From assembly GCF_016907925.1 (NCBI RefSeq), contig NZ_JAFBCZ010000013.1, positions 97,650-161,649 of the forward strand: DNA of 64,000 nucleotides, given 5' to 3'. Below the pieces are notes generated by a model. That model ran no database searches, was not told where the DNA came from, and saw nothing but the letters and a program-made list of their open reading frames with translations. The DNA comes from Herpetosiphon giganteus (GTDB taxonomy: Bacteria > Chloroflexota > Chloroflexia > Chloroflexales > Herpetosiphonaceae). Shown piece after piece: positions 1 to 9,455 of this stretch. Position numbers and translations under genes: made by a program. Within the stretch, counting starts at the first letter, position 1. Each line of letters starts with the position of its first letter.

Positions 1-1
1 G

Positions 2-823
2 CTTGATGTCGAAATGACCATCGACGAACTGGCCCAATTGTTGGGCGAAGAACTGCAACTGCCCAATATTCAGCCCAAAGGTAGCAAGAATATTATCTCG
101 CAAAAGGATAAATATTCGGGCATTACCAAGGTTGGGCCAAATTCGCTGCGCCACTTCAAACGATCCTTCCGCGAAGCCCTCAAACGCCAAGTCGCCTCTG
201 GCCAGTACGATCCCGATGATCCGGTGGTGGTGCCGATTCGCGATGATATGCGCTTTCGAACCTGGAAAACCACCGAAATGCCAGAAAGCAACGCCGTCAT
301 TATCTACAGCATGGATGTTTCTGGCTCGATGGGTCAGGAGCAAAAAGAGCTGGTGCGGGTAACTGCATTTTGGATCGAAACCTGGCTGCGCTCCCAATAC
401 AAGCATCTTGAAATGCGCTACATCGTGCACGACGCAGCAGCCAAAGAAGTGACCCAAGACGTTTTCTATCGGATTCGCGAAGGCGGTGGAACCAAAATTT
501 CCTCGGCCTATCGCTTGGTCTTGAAACTAATTGAGGAGCATTATTCGCCCGCTGAATGGAATATTTACCCATTCCATTTTTCCGATGGCGATAACTGGGG
601 CGGCGGCGACACCCGCGAGTGTGTTGAGTTGCTGCGCAACCAGATTTTGCCCAAAGTTAACCTTTTTTGTTACGGCCAAGTGCGTTCGTTGTATGGATCA
701 GGGCGTTTTGCCCATGACCTGAACGAAAATTTTCGGGCCAACGAAACCATGGTCGTTTCAGAAATTGCCGACCGCGACGATATTTACAATGCAATCAAGG
801 CCTTTTTAGGCAAAGGCAAATAG
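2..823 (+). CDS. yhbH: YhbH/YeaH-type DUF444 protein (5' truncated)
   Basis: The reading frame is already open at the window edge, so the true start lies upstream; about 273 residues are visible, whereas family members run about 370-430 residues. The visible part is the C-terminal DUF444 domain with a vWA-like fold. A SMDVSGSM motif near residue 102 of the visible chain looks like a MIDAS metal site, followed by the conserved [16 protein letters not shown] and HFSDGDNW blocks. In Enterobacteria and Bacilli this family is encoded with the PrkA kinase and SpoVR and acts in stress or stationary-phase responses; the biochemical role is not settled. spoVR follows about 0.6 kb downstream, so prkA is expected just upstream of the window (inference). 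A GGATGAA repeat begins immediately after the stop codon. Confidence 0.93.
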   Translation, partial: LDVEMTIDELAQLLGEELQLPNIQPKGSKNIISQKDKYSGITKVGPNSLRHFKRSFREALKRQVASGQYDPDDPVVVPIRDDMRFRTWKTTEMPESNAVIIYSMDVSGSMGQEQKELVRVTAFWIETWLRSQYKHLEMRYIVHDAAAKEVTQDVFYRIREGGGTKISSAYRLVLKLIEEHYSPAEWNIYPFHFSDGDNWGGGDTRECVELLRNQILPKVNLFCYGQVRSLYGSGRFAHDLNENFRANETMVVSEIADRDDIYNAIKAFLGKGK

Positions 824-853
824 AAGGATGAAGGATGAGGGATGAAGGATGAA
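824..853. repeat. GGATGAA heptamer array
   Basis: Four tandem copies of GGATGAA/GGATGAG start within two bases of the yhbH stop codon. The same short array recurs at many intergenic sites in this window (about 1372, 3180, 11880, 12040, 14862, 20165, 24190, 34810, 37314 and 63787), in both orientations. Confidence 0.8.
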
Positions 854-903
854 AATGCTAGCTAAATCTGAAATCAATCAAAATTTCTAATTTAGCTAGC
901 ATT
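854..903. other. 14-bp perfect inverted repeat (hairpin)
   Basis: AATGCTAGCTAAAT at 854-867 is exactly inverted at 890-903 with a 22-base AT-rich spacer. It lies between yhbH and the four-helix-bundle gene. There is no T-tract, so it is a weak candidate for a terminator; an operator or mRNA-processing hairpin is equally possible. Confidence 0.6.
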
Positions 904-927
904 CTGCTTAATTTCGGAGGATTTAAC

Positions 928-1287
928 ATGCAAAAGGATGTTGGTCGTGATGATTTACGCCAACGTACCACTCGTTTTGCACTCCAAATTATTCAACTGT
1001 ACGGTTCTTTGCCAACCAGAGTCGAAGCAACAATTTTGGGTAAACAACTCCTGCGTTCAGGAACATCAGTTGGGGCTAATTATCGTGAAGCCCATCGTTC
1101 ACGATCAGATAATGAGTTTATCGCAAAACTTGGCATCTGCTTACAAGAATTAGAGGAAACTGACTATTGGCTAGAATTATTACTTTTGGCCGACTTTCAA
1201 ACAGCGATCGTTATTAATCCTTTACGTGATGAAACATCACAATTACTTGCTATTTTTACAACCATCGTTAAGAAAAAACGCTTATAA
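928..1287 (+). CDS. four helix bundle protein (S23 / Avd-like family)
   Basis: A 119-residue protein whose helical pattern and family blocks (LPTRVEATILGKQLLRSGTS, GANYREAHRS, ELEETDYWLELL) match the four-helix-bundle proteins first named from 23S rRNA intervening sequences. Relatives form pentameric barrels, and one branch (Avd) is the accessory protein of diversity-generating retroelements. No rRNA gene or reverse transcriptase is visible here, so it is a stand-alone copy of unknown role. A good ribosome site (CGGAGG) sits 7 bases before the ATG. It interrupts the yhbH-spoVR pair and is AT-richer than its neighbours, which suggests later insertion. Confidence 0.88.
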   Translation: MQKDVGRDDLRQRTTRFALQIIQLYGSLPTRVEATILGKQLLRSGTSVGANYREAHRSRSDNEFIAKLGICLQELEETDYWLELLLLADFQTAIVINPLRDETSQLLAIFTTIVKKKRL

Positions 1288-1416
1288 CTTAAAGAACCAT
1301 CTATAACCTATGATTTTGATAATCAAGCAGATTGATAGGGAAGTACTATCAATCCTCATTTCTTGAATATTTTCATCCTTCATCCCTCATATTTCATACT
1401 TCCAAAGAGAGGTTCT

Positions 1417-2919
1417 ATGCCACTCAGCAACAACGATTTACCGCTTAATCTCCAAAAAGCGTGGGAGCAAATTGATGGCCATGCCAAGCATTATGGCCTC
1501 GATTACTACCCAATTGTCTATCAAATCCTTGATTATAATACGTTGTATGAAGTTGCTGCCATGGGTGGTTTTCCGCGACGATACCCACATTGGCGCTTCG
1601 GAATGGAATATGATCAATTAATCAAGGGCCATGTATATGGATTAAGCATCATTTATGAAATGGTGATTAATACTAATCCAGTGTATGCCTATTTGCTCGA
1701 AGGCAATATGATTGTTGATCAGAAAACGGTCATGGCGCACGTTGCAGGCCATGCTGATTTCTTCAAAAACAACATGTGGTTTGCTCCAACCAATCGTAAA
1801 ATGCTTGATGTGATGGCGAATCATGCTGGGCGAGTACAACGCTATATCGATCGTTATGGCTACGAAGCTGTCGAATCATTTATTGATACGTGTTTATCAA
1901 TTGAAAATTTGATCGATTATCACTCGCCGTATATTAATCGACCCGAAGCTCAAACCAGCCAGCCAATCGTCGAAGATGATGATATTGAAGTAGCCGAAGG
2001 TTTGCCGTTCGAACGTGCGTATATGAAGGATTTTATTAATCCACCAGAATTTCTACGCCAGCAACGCGAAAAATTAGTAGAAGAACAGCAGAAAATGCGT
2101 AAATTCCCCGAGAATCCGCAAAAAGACGTGCTGTTGTTCTTGATGAATTACGCGCCGCTTGAGCGTTGGCAGCATAATATTCTGGAAATTGTGCGCGACG
2201 AAGCCTATTATTTTGCGCCGCAAGGCATGACCAAAATCATCAACGAAGGTTGGGCCAGCTTTTGGCATAGCCGAATTATGACCACACATGCCGCCGAAAC
2301 CTCGGAAATCGTCGATTTCGCTGATCATCACGCGGGGATTGTGGCGGCCCATCCTGGGCGCTTAAATCCCTATCGCTTGGGTTTGCTGTTGCTGCGCGAC
2401 ATCGAAGATCGCTGGAATCGCGGGCGCTTTGGCAAAGATTGGGAGCAATGCGACGATATGCGTGAAAAGCGCGAATGGGATCTGAAGCTTGGCAAGGGCT
2501 TGGAAAAAGTCTTTGAGGTGCGGCGGTTCCACAACGATATTACCTTTCTCGACGAATTTCTTACGCCCGAATTTTGCGTTGAAAATAAGCTATTTACCTT
2601 CAAGCACAACAACGATACTGATTTGTATGAGATTGTTAATCGTGATTTTGGCGCGATCAAATCGCAATTGCTTAGCGGCTTGACCAACTTTGGCCAGCCC
2701 TATATCTATGTTGAAGATGCCAATTACAACAATCGCGGCGAATTGTATCTGCGCCATCGCCATGAAGGCAACGATTTGCGCTTGGATTATGCGCGCGACA
2801 CGCTCAAACATATTCATACAATCTGGACACGTCCGGTCAACCTCGAAACGGTGCTTGAGGATAAAAAACGCCTATTAACTTTTGATGGCAAGGAATATAG
2901 CGAACGGCGACTTGATTAA
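1417..2919 (+). CDS. spoVR: SpoVR family protein
   Basis: A 500-residue protein matching SpoVR/YcgB: the N-terminal block with [24 protein letters not shown] and YAYLLEGN, the central [11 protein letters not shown] and [15 protein letters not shown] blocks, and a C-terminal region with [13 protein letters not shown] sequence (here [13 protein letters not shown]). SpoVR affects cortex formation in Bacillus, but the family is widespread in non-sporulating bacteria beside prkA and yhbH, where its function is unknown. The frame is open further upstream to 1363, but those codons are read from a dispersed GGATGAA-type repeat. The ATG at 1417 follows AGAGAGG at 5-7 bases and starts where the family alignment does. 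Confidence 0.95.
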   Translation: MPLSNNDLPLNLQKAWEQIDGHAKHYGLDYYPIVYQILDYNTLYEVAAMGGFPRRYPHWRFGMEYDQLIKGHVYGLSIIYEMVINTNPVYAYLLEGNMIVDQKTVMAHVAGHADFFKNNMWFAPTNRKMLDVMANHAGRVQRYIDRYGYEAVESFIDTCLSIENLIDYHSPYINRPEAQTSQPIVEDDDIEVAEGLPFERAYMKDFINPPEFLRQQREKLVEEQQKMRKFPENPQKDVLLFLMNYAPLERWQHNILEIVRDEAYYFAPQGMTKIINEGWASFWHSRIMTTHAAETSEIVDFADHHAGIVAAHPGRLNPYRLGLLLLRDIEDRWNRGRFGKDWEQCDDMREKREWDLKLGKGLEKVFEVRRFHNDITFLDEFLTPEFCVENKLFTFKHNNDTDLYEIVNRDFGAIKSQLLSGLTNFGQPYIYVEDANYNNRGELYLRHRHEGNDLRLDYARDTLKHIHTIWTRPVNLETVLEDKKRLLTFDGKEYSERRLD

Positions 2920-3242
2920 TCAAGCCAAGCTTCAAGCTATTAACGTTTCGCTACCCTTCCGTCCCTCCGCCAGAGGGAAACGCAGGGGGTTTTCAGCCCC
3001 CTGCACCCCCAAATATTTGTCTGCTGGATTGTTACTGTGCTTTTGTTACTCCCAACCTTCGCGATCTTCATGGATCACATTTTTAACCCAGAGGCGCAGA
3101 AAATTGAGGGCTTTTGGCTCACGGAATGTATGCATTACCCAACAAGTTTCCGATAGCCAATAGCCAATAGCCAAAATCTCTCATCCTTCATCCCTCGATA
3201 CTCTGCGCCTCATCATCTCTGCGTTAAATTAATGGCTTTTGA
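2920..3242. repeat. intergenic gap filled with dispersed repeats
   Basis: No gene is seen in this 323-base gap. From 2944 to 3054 lies one copy of the CCGTCCCTCCGCC/GAGGG element, including GCAGGGGG and CCCCCTGC arms around TTTTCAG. It is followed by a GGCGCAGA segment, a TAGCCAATAGCC array (about 3153-3173), a GGATGAA-type array in reverse orientation (3180-3196) and a GCGTTAA segment. Confidence 0.75.
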
Positions 3243-4034
3243 TTAAGATTTTTGCGCCAACAGCACCTCGCTATAATCGGCAACCCAGCTAAAGCCCAAG
3301 TTTTCGTAGGTTTTGATGGCGATGTGATTAGCACTGTGCACATTCAGGCCAATATGCTTGATCTCGTGGCGCAGGCTTTGGCAAAGTTTGGCGGTTACTT
3401 GCTTGGCCAAGCCTTGACCGCGGTAGGCTGGATGGGTCGTAATATTGCCCAATGCTGCCACGCGATAGCTTGGCGAATAGACATGAATCCCAGCGATGCT
3501 GATTAATTGATCATCCTGCCAAATGCCATAGCAACAGCCAGTTTCGAGCATCCGCGGATCGAAGGCGGTATCGGGATAGGCCTCAGCATAAAGTTGATTA
3601 ATCGCTGGCAAATCGGCGCTGCTCAGTTGCCCGACCTCGCGCTCAAACCGCACCTGATCAAGCTTGCCAAAATCGCGCAAGATCATTTTATGGTGTAGGC
3701 CATGATCGTGCAGCTGGTAGCGGTCGGCCAAACCCTCAGCGATGCCAGGCGAGAAGTGGCAATAAATTTTTGCTGGCAATAATGGCCGCATCGCAGCCGC
3801 TAATTGAGCAGAATATTGCTGACGCTGATCATCAAACATCAGCCAAATTGGCATACTATGGCCAAGATAAACCAAGCCAATTTGCACAATCTCGCCAGCT
3901 TCCTCAAGCCCATACCAGAGCGTCGAAGGCCAAAAAAACGCATCCAAATCGCCAATTTGATAGATATTCAGGTCAGCATTTTGGCTTAGCCATGCTGCAA
4001 TTTTTTCCCGTTCGTGCAGGGCAATTAAACGCAT
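3243..4034 (-). CDS. GNAT family N-acetyltransferase
   Basis: A 263-residue protein with a C-terminal GNAT domain: the acetyl-CoA binding loop TTHPAYRGQGLAKQ, then the conserved LNVHSANHIAIKTYENLGF segment. The N-terminal half is a GNAT-like extension common to two-domain acetyltransferases. The substrate cannot be read from the sequence. The frame is open to a TTG at 4058, but the ATG at 4034 is preceded by GAGGT at a 7-base spacing and is preferred. It is a single gene, divergent from the DMT transporter at 4140. Confidence 0.85.
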   Translation of the reverse strand: MRLIALHEREKIAAWLSQNADLNIYQIGDLDAFFWPSTLWYGLEEAGEIVQIGLVYLGHSMPIWLMFDDQRQQYSAQLAAAMRPLLPAKIYCHFSPGIAEGLADRYQLHDHGLHHKMILRDFGKLDQVRFEREVGQLSSADLPAINQLYAEAYPDTAFDPRMLETGCCYGIWQDDQLISIAGIHVYSPSYRVAALGNITTHPAYRGQGLAKQVTAKLCQSLRHEIKHIGLNVHSANHIAIKTYENLGFSWVADYSEVLLAQKS

Positions 4035-4139
4035 TGTAGCAACCTCGTACTCCATCAAAAATGCAACCGACCAATTATATGCTCGCCAAATCTCCGTATA
4101 CTATATGTCTATGGTCTGATTTCTAGAAAGGGTACGGCA

Positions 4140-5039
4140 ATGAAGCGCTGGCAAAGCGATGGAGTTTTGTTGTTGATTGTGATGCTTTGGGGCAGCACAT
4201 TTTTTGTCGTGCGCGATGCGACCGATCATTGGCCGCCGTTGGCCTTTGTGGCCTTGCGTTTTGTTTTAGCAACGCTGGCGCTCTTGCCATGGGCGCTCAA
4301 ATCGCTGCGCCAATGGACGCGCACCGATTGGCAGGCAGGCTTGATCACAGGCAGTTTGCTATGTGTTGGCTACATTACCCAAACGATTGGCATCAGCATG
4401 ACCACTGCCTCGCGAGCAGGCTTCGTTACTGGATTAAACGTCATTTTTGTGCCGTTAATGGGCGCAGTGTTGTGGCGCAGCAAAATTAGCGCCAAAGTCT
4501 GGGCTGGCGTAATTTTAGCCGTTGCTGGCTTGTATGTGCTCTCGATTGATAGCACTCCGCATGCAGGCTCGCAGCCAGTTTCGCTTTGGGGCGACTTCTT
4601 GGTGTTTATCTGCGCAGTAACTTTTGCAGGGCATATTTTGGCGATTGGCCATTGGACCAAAAAGGCCTCGCCAATTGCCATGAACATGATTCAAGTGGCG
4701 GTTGTAGCGGTCGTTGCCAGTCTTGGTAGCCTGCTGTTTGAAACAGTGCCCGCCTTGCCAGCAGATGTTTTTTGGGCGGGCGCATATTTGGGCATTATCT
4801 GCACAGCGGTCTTGCTGGCGATTCAGATTATCGTGCAGCGCTATGCCTCGCCAACCCGCACCGCCTTGATCTTCGTACTAGAGCCAGTTTTTGCGGCGCT
4901 ATTTGCCGCAACATTTGGCAACGAAAGCATTTCATCAACCTTCGTTTGGGGTGGCTTATTAATGATGATTGGCATTGTGATTGCCGAATTGCCGCCCTTA
5001 GCATTGTTCAAGAAGCAGGAACCAAATGAAACAGTTTGA
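4140..5039 (+). CDS. DMT superfamily (EamA) transporter
   Basis: A 299-residue inner-membrane protein with about ten hydrophobic segments arranged as two EamA repeats; the first repeat begins with the typical LLLIVMLWGSTFF stretch and the second with WGDFLVFICAVTFAGHI. Members export amino acids or other small metabolites; the substrate cannot be inferred. A GAAAGGG ribosome site lies 7 bases upstream of the ATG, and a TATACT box at about 4097 could be its -10 element. It overlaps the following HAD gene by 14 bases, so the two are co-transcribed. Confidence 0.9.
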   Translation: MKRWQSDGVLLLIVMLWGSTFFVVRDATDHWPPLAFVALRFVLATLALLPWALKSLRQWTRTDWQAGLITGSLLCVGYITQTIGISMTTASRAGFVTGLNVIFVPLMGAVLWRSKISAKVWAGVILAVAGLYVLSIDSTPHAGSQPVSLWGDFLVFICAVTFAGHILAIGHWTKKASPIAMNMIQVAVVAVVASLGSLLFETVPALPADVFWAGAYLGIICTAVLLAIQIIVQRYASPTRTALIFVLEPVFAALFAATFGNESISSTFVWGGLLMMIGIVIAELPPLALFKKQEPNETV

Positions 5040-5676
5040 AGCAATTTTGTTTGATTGTGATGGCGTGTTGGTCGATAGCGAGCCGGTGAGCATGCGGGCC
5101 TTGGATGTATTTTTGGCCCGCTACGGCAAGCAAGCTGAACCCGATTGGGGCCATCGCATGGTTGGTCGCCGCGCGCATGATAATGCCAAAACGATGATTG
5201 AGAGCTTCGATTTGCCCTTGAGCATCGAGCAAACGATTGCCGAGCATCGCCAATTGATTTTTGAACTGGTCGAGCACGAAGCCGAAGCCATGCCCTACGC
5301 CGATCAAATTATTCGTTGGCTCAATCAACAGCACATCCCAATTGCGGTTGCCACCTCGTCGCCGCGCCCATATTTGACCATGGTGCTGCAAAAATTTGGC
5401 TGGAACGATTGTTTTGGCGCAACCGTCACTGGCGAGGAAGTGGCCAACGGCAAGCCAGCACCGGATATTTTTCTGCGCGCCGCCAAATTGTTGGGTGTGA
5501 CGGCCAAAGCCAGCCTTGTGCTCGAAGATTCGCCGCAAGGCGTGCAAGCAGGCTTGGCGGCAGAGGCAACGGTTTATGCAGTGCCCAACAGCGTCACCAA
5601 ATACTTGGAATTTCCGCCAGTGGCCAAATATGCGAGTTTGGCCGAGGTGCTAGCCGAGCTGCAAGCCAACAGCTAA
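5026..5676 (+). CDS. HAD superfamily hydrolase, beta-phosphoglucomutase-like
   Basis: A 216-residue haloacid dehalogenase-type phosphatase. Motif I is FDCDGVLVDSEP with the nucleophile and acid-base aspartates at about residues 10 and 12; motif II is the Ser in VATSSPRP; motif III is the Lys in GKPAPDIF; motif IV is LVLEDSPQG. The helical cap between motifs I and II is type C1, as in phosphoglycolate phosphatase and beta-phosphoglucomutase. The sugar or nucleotide phosphate substrate is not determinable. The start overlaps the end of the transporter gene, with AGGA 5 bases before the ATG inside it, which indicates translational coupling. Confidence 0.92.
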   Translation: MKQFEAILFDCDGVLVDSEPVSMRALDVFLARYGKQAEPDWGHRMVGRRAHDNAKTMIESFDLPLSIEQTIAEHRQLIFELVEHEAEAMPYADQIIRWLNQQHIPIAVATSSPRPYLTMVLQKFGWNDCFGATVTGEEVANGKPAPDIFLRAAKLLGVTAKASLVLEDSPQGVQAGLAAEATVYAVPNSVTKYLEFPPVAKYASLAEVLAELQANS

Positions 5677-5775
5677 ACCTGCGCTATTCATAAGTGGTAA
5701 CAGCCAAACCCCTTGCAGATCGACGGCTTTAAGGTAGAGTAAACACAGCAAGCGGTTAATCGATCTGGAGGCGTT

Positions 5776-6111
5776 ATGTCTGATGCAGCGCAGGTTGTTT
5801 TGATTAGCACAAGTAATGCTGATGAGGCTCGCACGCTGGCCCTAGCCTTGGTAACTGAACGGCTGGCAGCCAGCGTTAATATTTTGCCGCAAATTAGCTC
5901 GATTTATCATTGGGAAGGCATACTCAAAGAAGAGGCCGAGATTTTGTTGATTGTGCGCACGCGTGCTGATGCGCTGGGCAGCCTGATCGAGCGGGTTGAA
6001 CAATTGCACTCATATGCGCTACCCGAAATTATTGCTTTGCCGATTGTCGATGGCTCGCAACGCTTTATCAATTGGATTTTGGGCGAAGTAATGACCAATG
6101 AGGATGCCTAA
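5776..6111 (+). CDS. cutA: divalent cation tolerance protein CutA
   Basis: A 111-residue protein of the usual CutA1 length. Family blocks include the early VLISTSNADEA strand-turn, ERLAASVNILPQISSIYHWEG with the conserved Asn-Ile pair and W, and HSYALPEIIALPI. CutA forms trimers with a ferredoxin-like fold similar to PII proteins; the copper-tolerance role is from genetics in E. coli and the molecular function remains unclear. CTGGAGG lies 5 bases upstream of the ATG. Its TAA overlaps the ATG of the response regulator (TAATG), an arrangement for translational coupling. Confidence 0.95.
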   Translation: MSDAAQVVLISTSNADEARTLALALVTERLAASVNILPQISSIYHWEGILKEEAEILLIVRTRADALGSLIERVEQLHSYALPEIIALPIVDGSQRFINWILGEVMTNEDA

Positions 6112-6809
6112 TGCAACGTATTTTAATTGTTGATGATGAACCAAGCGTGGTCGATGTGGTGCGTTCGCGCTTTGAACGTGAGGGCTTTGCGGTTGGCGAA
6201 ACTGGCTCTGGCGAAGATGCCTTGCTGCGCTTGCGCAACGAAACCTATGATCTTTTGATTTTGGATATTGGCTTGCCCGGGATTGATGGTTTTGGGGTGT
6301 TGCGCCAAATGCGGGCCGAGGGCTTTGAGCAACCAGTGATTATGCTCACAGCGCGGGCCGATGAGGTTGATCGGGTGGTTGGCTTGGAGCTTGGCGCTGA
6401 TGATTATGTAGTCAAGCCATTTTCGCCACGCGAACTGGTGGCGCGGGTGCGGGCCTTGTTGCGGCGCACAGCCGAAGCCAGCCGGTTGCGCCAACAAATT
6501 GGCGATGCAGTGCCAACCTCAAATGGCTTGCAGCTGGATAATGCCCGCCGTCGTGCGACCTTCCGCGATGTGCAATTAACCTTGCGGCCCAAAGAATTTG
6601 ATCTTTTGGCCTATTTGGCTTCGCATCCAGGCCAAGTGTTTACCCGCGAAGTCTTGCTCGGCCAAGTTTGGGGCTACGACGAATATGTCGATGCGCGCAC
6701 AGTTGATGTGCATATTCGGCGTTTGCGCTCAAAACTCAGCGAAATCGACCCCGAATCGAATTTGATTCAGACCGAATGGGGCATTGGCTATCGGTTTATC
6801 GAAGGCTAA
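6111..6809 (+). CDS. OmpR/PhoB family response regulator
   Basis: A 232-residue two-domain regulator. The receiver (residues 1-120) has the acidic pair D8-D9, the phospho-acceptor D52 in LLILDIGLPG, Thr in VIMLTARAD and Lys in DYVVKPF. The C-terminal winged helix (about 135-230) has the typical LRPKEFDLLAYLASHPGQVF and VDVHIRRLRSKL recognition region. No histidine kinase is adjacent, so its partner is elsewhere. GAGG inside the end of cutA serves as its ribosome site. Overlap with cutA suggests a shared transcript. Confidence 0.93.
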   Translation: MQRILIVDDEPSVVDVVRSRFEREGFAVGETGSGEDALLRLRNETYDLLILDIGLPGIDGFGVLRQMRAEGFEQPVIMLTARADEVDRVVGLELGADDYVVKPFSPRELVARVRALLRRTAEASRLRQQIGDAVPTSNGLQLDNARRRATFRDVQLTLRPKEFDLLAYLASHPGQVFTREVLLGQVWGYDEYVDARTVDVHIRRLRSKLSEIDPESNLIQTEWGIGYRFIEG

Positions 6810-6818
6810 AAGATGGCT

Positions 6819-6851
6819 ATTCAGCCCCGCAGCATGGGCACGGGGCTGAAT
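6819..6851. terminator. hairpin between convergent genes
   Basis: ATTCAGCCCCG (6819-6829) and CGGGGCTGAAT (6841-6851) form a perfect 11-bp stem with an 11-base loop, between the convergent ends of the response regulator and argF. A short T-rich stretch follows only on the minus strand, so it more likely terminates the arg transcript. Confidence 0.7.
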
Positions 6852-6878
6852 TCAAGCCAGTTGCTTGGTTAAATAATT

Positions 6879-7847
6879 TTAGGCGGCGAGGCGTTTGGTG
6901 CGGCGTAAAGCCAAGCCAGCAACGGTGGCAACCAACACAGCTTTGTGGGTATGCAAGCGATTTTCAGCTTGATCAAACACAATCGAACGCTCGCCATCAG
7001 CAACATCGGCGCTAATTTCCTCGCCACGATGCATTGGCAAACAGTGCATTACTTTGGCTCCAGCATTAGCTGCGGCCAACAGTTCAGCATTAATTTGAAA
7101 TGGTTGTAGCGCTTCCAAATGACCTTCGGCCACGACTTGGCCCATACTGACCCAAACATCGGTATACAACACATCAGCATTCTTGACAGCTTCCAACGGA
7201 TCGTTGGTCACGATGATTTTGGTGCCATTGGCGGCAGCTTGCAAGCGGGCTTGAGCCAACAACTGCTGATCAACATTCGCCACAAATGGCGTGCCGATCG
7301 CAAAATCCATGCCCAAGCGTGGCGCAATCTCCAACAACGAATTGGAAACATTATTCGGATCGCCAAGGTAGACCAATTTCACACCTTTGCAACTGCCAAA
7401 ATGCTCGCGAATCGTTAAGGCATCGGCCAAGGCTTGCACCGGATGCAGCCAATCGGAAAGGCCATTGATCACTGGCACATCGGCGGCTTCGGCCAACTCG
7501 ACCAAGGTAGCGTGATCGTTGACCCGCGCCATAATCGCATCGCACATGCGGCTGAGCACGCGCGCGGTATCGCCGATGGTTTCGCCACGGCCAATTTGCG
7601 TATCGCGGGGGCTAAGGTAAATGCCATGGCCGCCGAGTTGCACCATTGCCGATTCGAAGCCAACGCGGGTGCGGGTTGAAGGCTTTTCGAAAATCATCGC
7701 CAAGGTGCGGTTTGCCAGCAGGGGATGCGCTTTGCGGCGTTGTTGGCGCAGTTTGAGTTCGGCAGCAGTTTCGAGCACGTCGAGCAATTCAGTGTCGTTC
7801 CAATCGGCCAAGGCCAGTAAATCGCGACCAAGAAGTGAGTGTGTCAT
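6879..7847 (-). CDS. argF: ornithine carbamoyltransferase
   Basis: A 322-residue enzyme that condenses ornithine with carbamoyl phosphate to citrulline in cytosolic arginine synthesis. The carbamoyl-phosphate loop FEKPSTRTR is at about residues 54-62, the HPVQ motif at about 135, and the ornithine-binding Cys-Leu-Pro in MHCLPMHRG near 265. Length and blocks match anabolic OTCase. GGAGG lies 7 bases before the ATG. It is the last gene of the minus-strand arginine cluster, 51 bases after argH. Confidence 0.97.
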   Translation of the reverse strand: MTHSLLGRDLLALADWNDTELLDVLETAAELKLRQQRRKAHPLLANRTLAMIFEKPSTRTRVGFESAMVQLGGHGIYLSPRDTQIGRGETIGDTARVLSRMCDAIMARVNDHATLVELAEAADVPVINGLSDWLHPVQALADALTIREHFGSCKGVKLVYLGDPNNVSNSLLEIAPRLGMDFAIGTPFVANVDQQLLAQARLQAAANGTKIIVTNDPLEAVKNADVLYTDVWVSMGQVVAEGHLEALQPFQINAELLAAANAGAKVMHCLPMHRGEEISADVADGERSIVFDQAENRLHTHKAVLVATVAGLALRRTKRLAA

Positions 7848-7898
7848 TTGGAAGCCTCCGTTAAGGGTAACGGCAGGGCGAGGGCGCTATGGGCAACC

Positions 7899-9263
7899 TC
7901 AGCCTTCTGCTAAAACGTGTTGAGCAGCAATCAGTTGGTCGCGCACGGCGTTGGGCGCTGTTCCACCAGGTACGTCGCGCATGGCGACAGAACGAGCAAA
8001 ATCGAATAAACCAGCAACATCGGTCAAGCTTGGGTGGGCTGCAACGAAGCTTTCAGCAGGCAATTGGCGCATGCCAACGCCGCGTTGTTCAGCTTCGCGC
8101 ACCAAGCGCCCAGCAATATGATGGGCTTCGCGAAATGGCACTCCCCGGCGTACCAATTCATCAGCCACATCAGTCGCCAACATCGCATCATCCAAGGCCG
8201 CCGCCATGCGTTCGGTGTTGAAACGGGCGGTGCGAATTGCCCCAGCAACCACCGGCAAAGTTAGGTTTAATGTATCGATCGCATCGAATAAGGGTGCTTT
8301 ATCTTCTTGTAAATCTTTGTCGTAGGCCGATGGCAAGCCCTTGAGCAAGGTCAAAACCGTAACCAGATTGCCGATTAAACGGCCAGATTTGCCGCGTGCC
8401 AATTCGAGCGAATCGGGATTTTTCTTTTGGGGCATTAAACTTGAGCCAGTTGAATAGGCATCATCAAGCGCCACAAAGCCCCATTCGGCGCTGCTCCAGA
8501 TGATCCAATCTTCTGCAAGCTGGCTGATGTGCACACCCAATAAGGCCGTTGCCGCCAAAATTTCGACAATATAATCGCGATCGCTGGTGGCATCGAGGCT
8601 ATTTTGGCTGATGCTGGCAAAGCCTAATTCGGCTGCCAGTGCTGCCCGATCGACCGCAAACGCTGTGCCTGCAAGCGCGCCAGAGCCAAGCGGCAAGACG
8701 CTGACTCGCTTGGTAGCATCGTGCAAACGCTGGCGATCACGATCTAAACGCCAAAAATGAGCCAACAGGGCGTGTGATAATAAGACTGGCTGCGCCCGTT
8801 GTAGGTGGGTATAGCCAGGCAACATTGCCTCGCCAACTGCTTTGGCTTGCTCTAGCAATGCCGCTTGCACATCGCGAATCAAATCATCGGCCAATTTGAG
8901 TGCGCCTAACGTCCACAAACGGGTATCGGTTGCCACTTGATCGTTACGCGAGCGGCCAGTATGCAATTTGCCCGCCAAGGCTCCGATGAAATCACCCAAA
9001 CGGCGTTCGACCGCCGTGTGAATATCTTCATCGCTGGTTAACGACAAAAACAGGCCTTCTTCAAACTCCTGTGCCACTTGGCGCAAGCCTGCGATCAATG
9101 CTTGGCATTCATCAGCTTGCAAAATGCCAGCCCGCTCTAAGCCATTGGCCCAAGCAATCGAGCCACGAATATCCTCGGCCCATAAGCGCCGATCGACTGG
9201 AAACGAATCGTTGAATAAGCGCATATGCTCAGCCAACGAGCCACTAAAACGTCCACCCCACAT
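7899..9263 (-). CDS. argH: argininosuccinate lyase
   Basis: A 454-residue member of the fumarase/aspartase superfamily that cleaves argininosuccinate to arginine and fumarate. The family starts with WGGRF as here. LHTGRSRNDQ and GYTHLQRAQP are substrate-binding blocks, and the mobile signature loop is GSSLMPQKKNPD with the catalytic Ser at about residue 278. GAGGT lies 9 bases upstream of the ATG. It lies between argJ and argF in the arginine cluster; the 192-base gap to argJ is filled with repeats. Confidence 0.97.
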   Translation of the reverse strand: MWGGRFSGSLAEHMRLFNDSFPVDRRLWAEDIRGSIAWANGLERAGILQADECQALIAGLRQVAQEFEEGLFLSLTSDEDIHTAVERRLGDFIGALAGKLHTGRSRNDQVATDTRLWTLGALKLADDLIRDVQAALLEQAKAVGEAMLPGYTHLQRAQPVLLSHALLAHFWRLDRDRQRLHDATKRVSVLPLGSGALAGTAFAVDRAALAAELGFASISQNSLDATSDRDYIVEILAATALLGVHISQLAEDWIIWSSAEWGFVALDDAYSTGSSLMPQKKNPDSLELARGKSGRLIGNLVTVLTLLKGLPSAYDKDLQEDKAPLFDAIDTLNLTLPVVAGAIRTARFNTERMAAALDDAMLATDVADELVRRGVPFREAHHIAGRLVREAEQRGVGMRQLPAESFVAAHPSLTDVAGLFDFARSVAMRDVPGGTAPNAVRDQLIAAQHVLAEG

Positions 9264-9455
9264 GGTTTGGTTACCTCGTTATTTAGGGTTCAGGGGCTAG
9301 GGATCAGGTTTGGGCTATAGGCTTTTGGCTATTGATATTCGATTTTTCAACGAAACTCCGATAGCCTATAGCCCATAGCCCATAGCCAGATTACCTCTGC
9401 GCCGCTGCGTTAAACGTTTAATCTAGTTCCAGACCCCTGATCCCTGAACCCTCGT
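9264..9455. repeat. dispersed repeats between argJ and argH
   Basis: The gap holds GGGATCAGG-type units (about 9277-9310 and reversed at 9420-9452), two TATAGGC/TAGCCTATAGCCCATAGCC arrays (about 9310-9390) and a CTGCGCC...GCGTTAA segment (9395-9415). No gene is seen. Transcription must pass through these repeats if the arg cluster is one operon. Confidence 0.7.

Noticed and set aside
1363..1416. Upstream extension of spoVR, with a similar case for argC at 14841-14891
   Set aside because: The extra codons are read from GGATGAA-type repeats, and good ribosome sites mark the later ATG codons.
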